From Spirochaetales bacterium (GTDB taxonomy: Bacteria > Spirochaetota > Spirochaetia > DSM-27196 > SLST01), in NCBI GenBank assembly GCA_007130265.1, contig SLST01000049.1, positions 1 to 12,074 on the forward strand: DNA of 12,074 bases. Direction: 5' to 3'. The first letter of the stretch is position 1. Each line of letters starts with the position of its first letter. The notes beneath the pieces were generated by a model. That model saw only the letters and a program-made list of their open reading frames with translations, ran no database searches and was not told the DNA's origin. The position numbers were made by a program, and so were the translations under genes. Below are positions 6,242 through 12,074 of the stretch, one piece after another.

Positions 6242-8965
6242 ATGCAGATCGTGCGTTCGAAGATTCTTCCGCCCCCTCTTCGACCGGGGCTCGTCGCGCG
6301 TCCTCGCCTGGGGCGGCTGTTGGACGGATCCCTGCGCGTCGAAGAAGCGCTGGAGGATGGACGCGCGGATCCGGCGCCCGCAGGCTCCTCGCATGAAGCA
6401 CTTCGGATTCGATCGGAGTTTGCCCGCTCCGTGACGCTCGTCTGCGCACCGGCGGGGTACGGGAAGACGACCTGCGTCAGGCAGTGGACAAGCTCGTTCG
6501 ATGAGCCGGTCGCGTGGTACACGGCTGACCCCTGGGACAATGACGTCGAACGATTCTGGATGCATCTGACGCACGCCGTGCGTACGGTTGCGCCGGAGTT
6601 CGGTCACGGGATGGCCGCTCTGCTCGACTCTTCGGCGATGATAACGAGCGGCAGTGTGGCCAACCGCGTCGCAGAAAGCTTCGCCGATGAGCTGGCCCAA
6701 CTCGATCCCACCGTGCTCGTGGTCGACGACCTTCACGAGATCACCGTTGATGCAGTTCAGAGAGAGATCGTCCGGCTTGTCGAGATCATTCCGCCGTGTG
6801 CTCACCTGGTCGTGACGACCCGGCACGAGCCGCCGTGGCCCTGGAGACGGTGGCGAGCGCGTGGAACGCTGCTCAAGGTATCGCCGGATGATCTGCGATT
6901 CACTGAAGAAGAAACGGACACGCTTCTGGCCGCGGCCTTCTCCGGTCGGCTGAGCGAGAAGCAGCGTTCAGCAATTCACCGCCACATGGAGGGATGGGTG
7001 ACCGGTCTGCACCTGGCGGTCGCGTCCGGACGGCGTTGCCGCGACGGTTCTCGTGATGCTGGGCGCACAGGTGAAGCGGCTGCTCGCGAGTACGTCCTGC
7101 GTGAGATCGTCGATTCCCAGCCGGCGGAGGTGCGCGAGTTTCTCAGGGACACCTCGTTCCTTCCGCGCCTGACTCCTGGCCTGTGCGACGCCGTGACCGG
7201 CCGGCGGGACGGAGCGCAGATGCTCGAACGCCTTGAGCGCGATGGATTGTTCCTTCAACGCCTCGCCGACGATTCGTCGGCGTATCGCTATCATGGAGTC
7301 TTCGCGCGTGCCCTCACTGAGCTCCAACCGACTGGCGATCAGGAGCGGGCGGTCGCGCATCGCACGGCCGCTCGCGCGCTTGCTCGAGACGGGGAAATCG
7401 GCAGGGCGATCGAGCACGCCCTGGCGGCCAACGATCAACGGCTCGCACTCGAGCTCATCGCGGCGGATCCGCGCAGAGTGTGGGACGAAGAGGGCGCGGG
7501 TCGTACAGCCCGCTGGATTTCCGCGATCCCCCTGGAGTATCTCGCCGACTCCCCGCTCGTCGCAGCGTACCGCGCGGCGATCGCTCTCGTCCTCGGAGAG
7601 CTGCGTGACCTTCCCGAACTGCTCGAACAGATCGAGCAAGCGATTGGCGATACGCGGGACGGCTCCGCCACCGGGTTACTCGCGCTCGTCCAGGGGTACC
7701 TTGCACTCTTTTCCGGCTCGCTCACCGGGGCGCGGCGACAGCTTGCGATCGCTACCGAACGGCTGCCTGCGGCGGACACGCTGCTGCGCGGCATGGCTGA
7801 ACTGGGCCGCGGCGACCTCGCGGCCATTGAGGGGGCGACGAGCGAAGCTGCGGGAGCGTACGGCGAGGCGCTCGCGTTCGGACATCGTGGCGAACATCCG
7901 TTCGCGATTCTGCACGCCGGGTGGAAGCTTGCCAGTCTGCATTGGCAGTGCGGTAGGCTCACGGAGTCACTGATCGTGTGCGATGCGCTCGATCGGTATG
8001 TCTTTGAGCATCGACTTCACCGGGCGTCTCGAGTTGGGCCGCTGAGAGCAGTCCGGGCGGCCGTGTTACGGGAGCGGGGATCGCTTGCCGAGGCGGCAGA
8101 CCTCGCACGGGAGGGGATCGAGCTCTGCGGCGATGAGCAGATGATCGCGGCCTGGTGCCGGTGTGTGGAGGCGATGGTGCGATTCTCGAGTCGTGACCTG
8201 GTGGGCGCCCTCGAGTCGATCACCGCGGCGGAGTCGACCCGGCGCGAATCAGGACTACCCGACCAACTGGTGGCGCTTCTCGGAACATGGAAGGCCCGAG
8301 TCTACTTCGCGCTCGGCGATTCGCAGAACGCGCGTGAGTGTCTTGACGCGAGCGGTTTCACAGCGGAAGCTACCCCTGAACTCTTCACGGAGGAGGGATG
8401 GCTTGTGCATGCGCGACTCTCGATTGTCGAGGGCCGGGCGCGGGAAGCGGCGGCGGTGGTAGAACGCGTGCAAGAGCTCGCCACTGCGGCGCACCGTAGG
8501 TTGGTGCTTGTTGAGGCCCTGCTCGTGAAGGCACGGCTGAGTACCAAGTCGACCGCGGAACCGCTCGTACGTGCGATCGAGATCGCCTGGGCGGAGGGCA
8601 TGTCTCAGCGCTTCCTGGATGAACGAGGCGCAGCCGATGAGACGGATCCTGTGCTGCCCCTGCTCAAGCGACTTGCTCCGGGCCGTCCGTGGGCACGCTT
8701 CGCGACCGAGTTGATCCGGGAATCAGGCGGACGGGCAGAGGGTGAAACATCCACTCGACCTTTGCTCAGCGAGCGGGAGCGCGAGGTGCTGCATCTGGCA
8801 GGGCAGGGCAGATCGAACCAGGGGATAGCGGATGAGCTCTTTCTGTCCGTCGGTACCGTGAAATGGCACACGACGAATATCTACTCTAAGCTCATGGTCT
8901 CCCGGCGCACGGAGGCAATCGCGAGAGCTCGAGAGTTAGGGCTCCTTCCCAACAGCAAAACCTGA
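6242..8965 (+). CDS. MalT-like LuxR-family ATP-dependent transcriptional regulator (STAND type)
   Basis: The 907-residue length and layout match large LuxR regulators related to MalT. The start MQIVRSKILPPPLRPGLVAR is the usual family N-terminus. Walker A APAGYGKTT is at 69-77 with Lys75, and Walker B VLVVDDLHEI at 158-167. A TTRHEPP sensor segment at 192-198 and DLRFTEEE at 217-224 follow, then EGWVTGLHLA at 250-259. Residues from about 370 to 830 are alanine-rich helical hairpins, like the TPR-type ligand-binding superhelix of MalT. The C-terminus carries a LuxR helix-turn-helix: LSEREREVLHLAGQGRSNQG begins at 842, with the recognition helix around VGTVKWHTTNIY. By family analogy ATP and an inducer drive multimerisation and promoter activation. 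GGAGG at 6234-6238 lies three bases before the ATG. It probably controls the surrounding genes, though no operator is visible. Confidence 0.93.
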   Translation: MQIVRSKILPPPLRPGLVARPRLGRLLDGSLRVEEALEDGRADPAPAGSSHEALRIRSEFARSVTLVCAPAGYGKTTCVRQWTSSFDEPVAWYTADPWDNDVERFWMHLTHAVRTVAPEFGHGMAALLDSSAMITSGSVANRVAESFADELAQLDPTVLVVDDLHEITVDAVQREIVRLVEIIPPCAHLVVTTRHEPPWPWRRWRARGTLLKVSPDDLRFTEEETDTLLAAAFSGRLSEKQRSAIHRHMEGWVTGLHLAVASGRRCRDGSRDAGRTGEAAAREYVLREIVDSQPAEVREFLRDTSFLPRLTPGLCDAVTGRRDGAQMLERLERDGLFLQRLADDSSAYRYHGVFARALTELQPTGDQERAVAHRTAARALARDGEIGRAIEHALAANDQRLALELIAADPRRVWDEEGAGRTARWISAIPLEYLADSPLVAAYRAAIALVLGELRDLPELLEQIEQAIGDTRDGSATGLLALVQGYLALFSGSLTGARRQLAIATERLPAADTLLRGMAELGRGDLAAIEGATSEAAGAYGEALAFGHRGEHPFAILHAGWKLASLHWQCGRLTESLIVCDALDRYVFEHRLHRASRVGPLRAVRAAVLRERGSLAEAADLAREGIELCGDEQMIAAWCRCVEAMVRFSSRDLVGALESITAAESTRRESGLPDQLVALLGTWKARVYFALGDSQNARECLDASGFTAEATPELFTEEGWLVHARLSIVEGRAREAAAVVERVQELATAAHRRLVLVEALLVKARLSTKSTAEPLVRAIEIAWAEGMSQRFLDERGAADETDPVLPLLKRLAPGRPWARFATELIRESGGRAEGETSTRPLLSEREREVLHLAGQGRSNQGIADELFLSVGTVKWHTTNIYSKLMVSRRTEAIARARELGLLPNSKT

Positions 8966-9035
8966 CCCTACCCTCACTTTCGTCAGTTCCGGATCCCAGG
9001 GTCCTCGGGCTATCTTGCCGTGCAGGAGGCAAGAG

Positions 9036-10088
9036 ATGAAGATACTAGTATTCGGCGCGGGTCCGCTAGGGAGTCTCATGGCTGCACGGCTGCACGAGGC
9101 GGGGCACGGCGTCACCATGCTCGCGCGCAATCAGCGACTCGCCGACATTCGCGAGCACGGCATCGTCATCCGCGAGGATGGCTCCGACGAGATCCAGGTT
9201 GCCCGAGTGAACAGCGTGGAGAGCTTTGGGCCGGACGACGATTACGATCTCGTCATGGTAGTGATGCGGAAGAACCAGGTCGACCAGATAGTCGCGACCC
9301 TCGCCGCGAACAAGCGGGTGCCTACCTTCTTGTTCATGACCAACTGCGCCGAGGGGCCCGGACGCTACGTGGAGGCGCTCGGTATTGAGCGTGTAATGCT
9401 CGGGTTCCCGTTGCCCGGCGGTCGCCGTGAAGGCCATCTCGTGGAGGTAGTACCCGTCAACGAGGAGCACGTGTGGACGATTCCCGTTGGAGAGGCCGAC
9501 GGGCGGATCACTGAACGAACGCGCGCTGTTGCACGTGTGCTCGGCTCGATGCGCGGTTACAAGGTCCAGGTCCGGCGCGACATGGACGCCTGGCTCAGGC
9601 ATCACGTTGCGCTGCTCATGCCCGCTCTGGCTCCCGCGCTCTACGCTGCCGGGATCAGCATGAAGCGGATGGGGCGCACGCGGGATCTCAATGTGCTCGC
9701 GGTTCGTGGCATGAGAGAAGCGATTGGGGGTCTACGGAAGGCCGGCGTGCCGGTCACCCCCGGAGCGTTCAAAGTGCTCTTCATGTTTCCCGAGCCGCTC
9801 CTCGTGGCCTTCTTCGCTCGCGCGATGAAGGCGGAGAAGAACCGGGCGAGCATCGAAGGACATCCGAGGAATGCGCGTGATGAGCTGCGCTACCTGACCG
9901 AGGAGCTTCTCGACTTTCTGAAGAAGAAGGGAATCGAGACCCCGGTCTGCGACTCTCTGCTCGTGTACTACGATCCCGGGACACCCTTGATGCCGGACGG
10001 GAGCCGAACCATCCCGCTCCGGTGGACCGGCGTTCTGGCAACGCTCACAGTGATCGCTGTGGCCGTTGCAGCGTCGATCGTCCTTTGA
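9036..10088 (+). CDS. Ketopantoate reductase-like (KPR/ApbA family) oxidoreductase with C-terminal membrane helix
   Basis: This 350-residue protein opens with MKILVFGAGPLGS, whose GAGPLG (7-12) is the Rossmann dinucleotide site. DYDLVMVVMRKNQ at 69-81 and FMTNCAEGPG at 100-109 match the conserved KPR strand and Asn (N103). WLRHHVALL at 186-194 sits where ketopantoate reductases carry the catalytic Lys; here the residue is Arg188. The C-terminal helical domain continues to about 310. A hydrophobic helix at 331-350 (start TGVLATLTVI) closes the protein, an unusual tail anchor for this family. The likely role is an NAD(P)H reductase of a 2-oxo compound; panE function is not claimed. I chose ATG 9036 because AGGAGG at 9024-9029 precedes it by six bases; an upstream TTG at 9015 would place that site inside the gene. 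The next gene follows after 11 bases, so the two form an operon. Confidence 0.87.
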   Translation: MKILVFGAGPLGSLMAARLHEAGHGVTMLARNQRLADIREHGIVIREDGSDEIQVARVNSVESFGPDDDYDLVMVVMRKNQVDQIVATLAANKRVPTFLFMTNCAEGPGRYVEALGIERVMLGFPLPGGRREGHLVEVVPVNEEHVWTIPVGEADGRITERTRAVARVLGSMRGYKVQVRRDMDAWLRHHVALLMPALAPALYAAGISMKRMGRTRDLNVLAVRGMREAIGGLRKAGVPVTPGAFKVLFMFPEPLLVAFFARAMKAEKNRASIEGHPRNARDELRYLTEELLDFLKKKGIETPVCDSLLVYYDPGTPLMPDGSRTIPLRWTGVLATLTVIAVAVAASIVL

Positions 10089-10099
10089 GGGAGGCAGCT

Positions 10100-10750
10100 A
10101 TGAGTGACCCGACGAGACGGATTGCCGTCGTGGCGTCGGCCTTTCTGGCGCCGCTCACCGTGTATGCGGTACTCGTTTCGACCGAGCACCTGGGGCTGCA
10201 TTTGAGCTTCAGCCTCGGGTATGGGCTCTACTGGATCGGATGGTGCGTCGCCTTTCCTCTTTGGATCGTCGGCCTGCGCCGGATGAAGGAGCTTTTCGCA
10301 GGGGCGACGCGCGAGGCGGTTCGTCCGGTTTGGCTCGCCTCGCTACTCGCCATCGTGCCCATCGTGCTCTCGTTCCTCTTCGCCGGACCGTTCGAGGCCG
10401 AGCGGCACCGGTTTCCGGAGAACCCATCGCTCATGATGGCGATCGCGATCCCGATGGCGGTCTGGAACGGTCTGCTCGAGGAAGTCCTCTGGCGCGGAAC
10501 CTATCTCGCCGTATTCCGTGAGAACCGGTTCATGGGGATCGTCTTTCCTGCCATCATGTTCGGGGCATGGCACCTTGGTCCGTTCCTCGTGGAGCGGGCG
10601 TGGGATCCCGCTCTCGCGGCAACCCTGGCGGGCGGAGGCGCACTTCTCGGTCTATGCTGGAACTGGCTCTCGTACCGCGCCGGATCAATACGGCCGGCCG
10701 TGCTGTCGCACATTATGGCGAACATCGCGCTGTTCCTCTCTATCATGTAG
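10100..10750 (+). CDS. CPBP-family intramembrane glutamic endopeptidase (Abi/Rce1-like)
   Basis: This 216-residue multi-pass membrane protein has the three CPBP motifs in order. They are EEVLWRG at 127-133 (Glu127, Glu128, Arg132), FGAWH at 154-158 (His158) and SHIMAN at 203-208 (His204, Asn208). Hydrophobic segments lie near 8-26, 40-58, 77-95, 110-125, 144-160, 170-190 and 198-214. The family includes CAAX-prenyl protease relatives and bacteriocin-immunity or maturation proteases; no bacteriocin gene is visible nearby, so the substrate is unknown. The start ATG 10100 follows GAGGGAGG (10087-10094), which overlaps the TGA of the reductase, indicating translational coupling. The reductase's membrane tail raises the possibility that this protease acts on its partner; that is speculation from adjacency only. 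A group II intron relic begins 13 bases after the stop. Confidence 0.9.
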   Translation: MSDPTRRIAVVASAFLAPLTVYAVLVSTEHLGLHLSFSLGYGLYWIGWCVAFPLWIVGLRRMKELFAGATREAVRPVWLASLLAIVPIVLSFLFAGPFEAERHRFPENPSLMMAIAIPMAVWNGLLEEVLWRGTYLAVFRENRFMGIVFPAIMFGAWHLGPFLVERAWDPALAATLAGGGALLGLCWNWLSYRAGSIRPAVLSHIMANIALFLSIM

Positions 10751-10763
10751 GCCGGATTTCTCA

Positions 10764-11344
10764 GTGCGCCGTGCAAGGCGCTTCGTCTCCAGTGGGTGCG
10801 AATCCCACCCGGCAGCTATCGTTCCGACCGGTAGCACCTGGAGCGGTTCAAGGAGGTGATCAACTGGACTGAAGCACTTCAAGACGGCCCTTGATTGGAG
10901 GGGCAGCGAGCGTGAGGCGCAGCCGGAGCTCCGCGAGGAAGGCATCCGGGCTGTCTGGGGTGGCGGAGAGGCCCGTAGTAGCGATGAGTCTGCCAACCCT
11001 ACAGAAGGTCGGGAAGTTGCGGACGGCGCTGCATGCGAAAGCGAAGGAATCACCCGAGTTCCGTTTCTACAACCTCTACGAGAAGCTGTAGGGCACCGAT
11101 GTGCTTGAGGTGGCGTATGAGAACGCTGCAAGGCCAACGGAGGCGCGGCAGGTGTCGACGGTATGACGTTCGAGGCTGTCGAGCGGTACGGAGAGGCGAA
11201 TTGGTTGGGTGAACTCGCGGAGGAGCTCGGGAAAAGACATACCGTTCCAGCGCAGTACGGCGGATTTGGATACCCAAGGCAAACGGCAAGCTGCGGCCGC
11301 TTGGCATACCTGCGATCAGGGACCGGGTTGTCCAGACGGCGACT
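10764..11344 (+). mobile_element. Truncated, decayed group II intron
   Basis: GTGCGCC at 10764-10770 fits the conserved group II 5' end (GUGYG). It is followed by structure expected of domain I: GCGCC pairs with GGCGC across 10766-10780, GTGGG/CCCAC form a short hairpin near 10792-10810, and CTCCAG pairs with CTGGAG to close a branched unit. A reverse transcriptase relic lies inside from 10984. Sequence like the reverse transcriptase stops near 11344. No domain V hairpin with the AGC triad or domain VI branch-point A was found before the terminator at 11399, so the 3' part is deleted and splicing should be impossible. The 5' boundary is an inference from the motif; the 3' limit is where recognisable intron sequence ends. 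Unannotated sequence 11345-11398 shows nothing further. Confidence 0.72.
10984..11344 (+). pseudogene. Group II intron reverse transcriptase/maturase, N-terminal remnant
   Basis: The frame from ATG 10984 reads MSLPTLQKVGKLRTALHAKA and continues to EKL, the typical N-terminus of bacterial intron-encoded reverse transcriptases. A TAG at 11089-11091 interrupts it where Tyr is expected (KxYRxD), after which the same frame gives GTDVLEVAYE. A frame change near 11121 leads to RCKANGGAAGVDGMTFEAVE, the conserved GAxGVDG block. A second shift near 11232 leads to KTYR, then VRRIWIPKANGKLRPLGIPA and IRDRVVQTA, which is the RT0/RT1 region. Homology stops there, so the YADD catalytic core, maturase X and endonuclease domains are gone. 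At least three lesions plus truncation make it non-functional. Confidence 0.82.
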
Positions 11345-11398
11345 CTACCGCATGGTAGACGTTGGTTGAGAGAGCAAGCGGCGCGCAGCCTTTCAGTC

Positions 11399-11418
11399 AG
11401 GCCCGCGAAAGCGGGCCT
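11399..11418 (+). terminator. Hairpin terminator (GAAA tetraloop)
   Basis: AGGCCCGC at 11399-11406 pairs perfectly with GCGGGCCT at 11411-11418 around a stable GAAA tetraloop, followed by TTCTTC. The eight-base GC-rich stem is strong but the U-tract is short and interrupted, so efficiency is uncertain. It lies downstream of the reductase/protease operon with the intron relic in between, and before the transporter, so it probably ended the upstream operon before the intron inserted. Confidence 0.6.
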
Positions 11419-11420
11419 TC

Positions 11421-11449
11421 TTCACGCAGACCTCCAGAGTCGGTATGCT
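11421..11449 (+). promoter_or_regulatory. Possible promoter for the SLC12-type transporter
   Basis: TTCACG at 11421-11426 and TATGCT at 11444-11449 each match sigma70 consensus in four of six positions and are 17 bases apart. The -35 element overlaps the T-rich tail of the terminator hairpin. Transcription would start near 11456, about 15 bases before ATG 11471. The match is moderate and unsupported by other evidence. Confidence 0.35.
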
Positions 11450-11470
11450 TCCTTCTCATGGTGCGGATGG

Positions 11471-12074
11471 ATGGCTGACCGACGGTTTGGATTCTGGCAT
11501 ACGCCGAGGCGCCCTCGAGGAATCGGCGGCGAAGTTGTTGACACCGACTTCATCTCCATACAGGACGGTACCGCCGACGGACGGGTCCGGTCCCTCGGCA
11601 CCTTTGGCGGGGTGTTCACGCCGAGTTTCCTGACGATCATCGGTGTCATCATGTATCTTCGATTCAGTTGGGTCGTGGGGCACGCGGGGCTGTGGCAGAC
11701 CCTGGCGATCGTCGCAATCGCGAACGCGCTCACCCTGATCACGGCGCTGTCCGTGTCGAGTATCGCGTCGAACGAACGAATGGAAACCGGCGGCGCATAC
11801 TTCATGGTGTCGCGCGTGCTCGGGTATGAGGCAGGCGGCGGCATTGGGGTTCCGCTCTATCTCAGCCAGAGCCTGTCGGTCGCGCTCTATACGATTGGTT
11901 TTGCCGAGGCCGTCGGGCCATTCCTGCCGGGCGTTCCGGCGGTCGTCGTCGCGCTCGTGACGATGGTGGTGCTCGCTCTCTTCGGAATCGTTGGTTCGGG
12001 GCTCATGATCAGAGTGCAGTACGTGATCCTCGTGCTGATCGCGCTGAGCTTTCTGTCGATCGCGCTGGGGTTCC
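11471..12074 (+). CDS. SLC12-type (Na-K-Cl cotransporter family) permease, 5' portion
   Basis: The open frame runs off the window end with 201 codons visible and no stop. After a soluble 40-residue N-terminus, LGTFGGVFTPSFLTIIGVIM (42-61) with the following YLRFSWVVG is the hallmark first helix of cation-chloride cotransporters in the APC superfamily. LTLITALSVSSIAS at 87-100, ETGGAYFMVSRVLG at 105-118 and GGGIGVPLYLSQSLSVALYT at 122-141 correspond to helices 2 and 3 with their conserved glycines. Helices 4 and 5 are near 155-177 and 183-200. Bacterial relatives are roughly 700-900 residues, so most of the gene is missing here. Transport of cations with chloride or of amino acids is the plausible role. 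ATG 11471 is the first in-frame start; its ribosome binding site is weak. It appears to be a separate unit from the upstream operon. Confidence 0.87.
   Translation, partial: MADRRFGFWHTPRRPRGIGGEVVDTDFISIQDGTADGRVRSLGTFGGVFTPSFLTIIGVIMYLRFSWVVGHAGLWQTLAIVAIANALTLITALSVSSIASNERMETGGAYFMVSRVLGYEAGGGIGVPLYLSQSLSVALYTIGFAEAVGPFLPGVPAVVVALVTMVVLALFGIVGSGLMIRVQYVILVLIALSFLSIALGF

Noticed and set aside
8966..9035. Terminator or promoter between the regulator and the reductase
   Set aside because: The GGATCCCAGGGTCC stretch cannot form a stable hairpin with a proper loop. TATCTT at 9011-9016 lacks a good -35 and would start transcription almost on the ribosome binding site.
10791..10808. A T-arm-like tRNA element, GTGGGTGCGAATCCCAC
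   Set aside because: It resembles a tRNA T-stem and loop, but no acceptor stem, D-arm or anticodon arm surrounds it. It fits as a domain I hairpin of the group II intron relic.
11399..11418. GAAA-capped hairpin as group II intron domain V
   Set aside because: Domain V needs a bulged 34-nucleotide hairpin with the AGC triad. This is a perfect 8-base stem with T-rich sequence after it, so a terminator is the better reading.

Overview
The window is GC-rich bacterial DNA with dense coding and strong G/C preference at third codon positions. Most genes on the right side have clear GGAGG-type ribosome binding sites. The sequence alone does not fix the phylum. MalT-like LuxR regulators, CPBP proteases, KPR-like reductases and bacterial SLC12 transporters occur together in many environmental high-GC groups, so no taxon is claimed.

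Left part (1-4417): two convergent pairs. A 12-helix major facilitator transporter (31-1218, +) faces a short-chain dehydrogenase/reductase (1233-1994, -). A class C beta-lactamase-type serine hydrolase (2373-3455, +) faces a membrane-anchored alpha/beta hydrolase (3470-4417, -). Between the reductase and the serine hydrolase lies a 378-base gap. It holds a frameshifted fragment that looks like a HigA-type antitoxin, a small 6-base tandem repeat, and a good sigma70-like promoter for the serine hydrolase.

Central part (4519-10750): five plus-strand genes in close order. They are a glycine-zipper membrane protein with a soluble N-terminal helical domain, a cytosolic alpha/beta hydrolase, a 907-residue MalT/LuxR-type STAND regulator, a ketopantoate-reductase-like enzyme with a C-terminal membrane helix, and a CPBP-family intramembrane protease. 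Gaps within the first three genes and within the last pair are 9 to 25 bases. The two groups are separated by 70 bases with no convincing terminator, so they may form one operon or two. An ATP-dependent ligand-sensing regulator encoded with a hydrolase and membrane proteins suggests a self-contained response module, but its signal cannot be read from the sequence.

Right part (10751-12074): a decayed group II intron begins 13 bases after the protease stop. Its 5' RNA domain is recognisable. Its reverse transcriptase gene carries one in-frame stop and two frameshifts and is cut off shortly after the first conserved RT block; no domain V is visible. A GC-rich hairpin terminator follows. Then comes the start of an SLC12-type (Na-K-Cl cotransporter family) permease that runs off the window end. 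No intact, plainly novel system is evident. The points most worth checking are the tail-anchored reductase, the regulator-centred cluster, the antitoxin relic and the intron relic.
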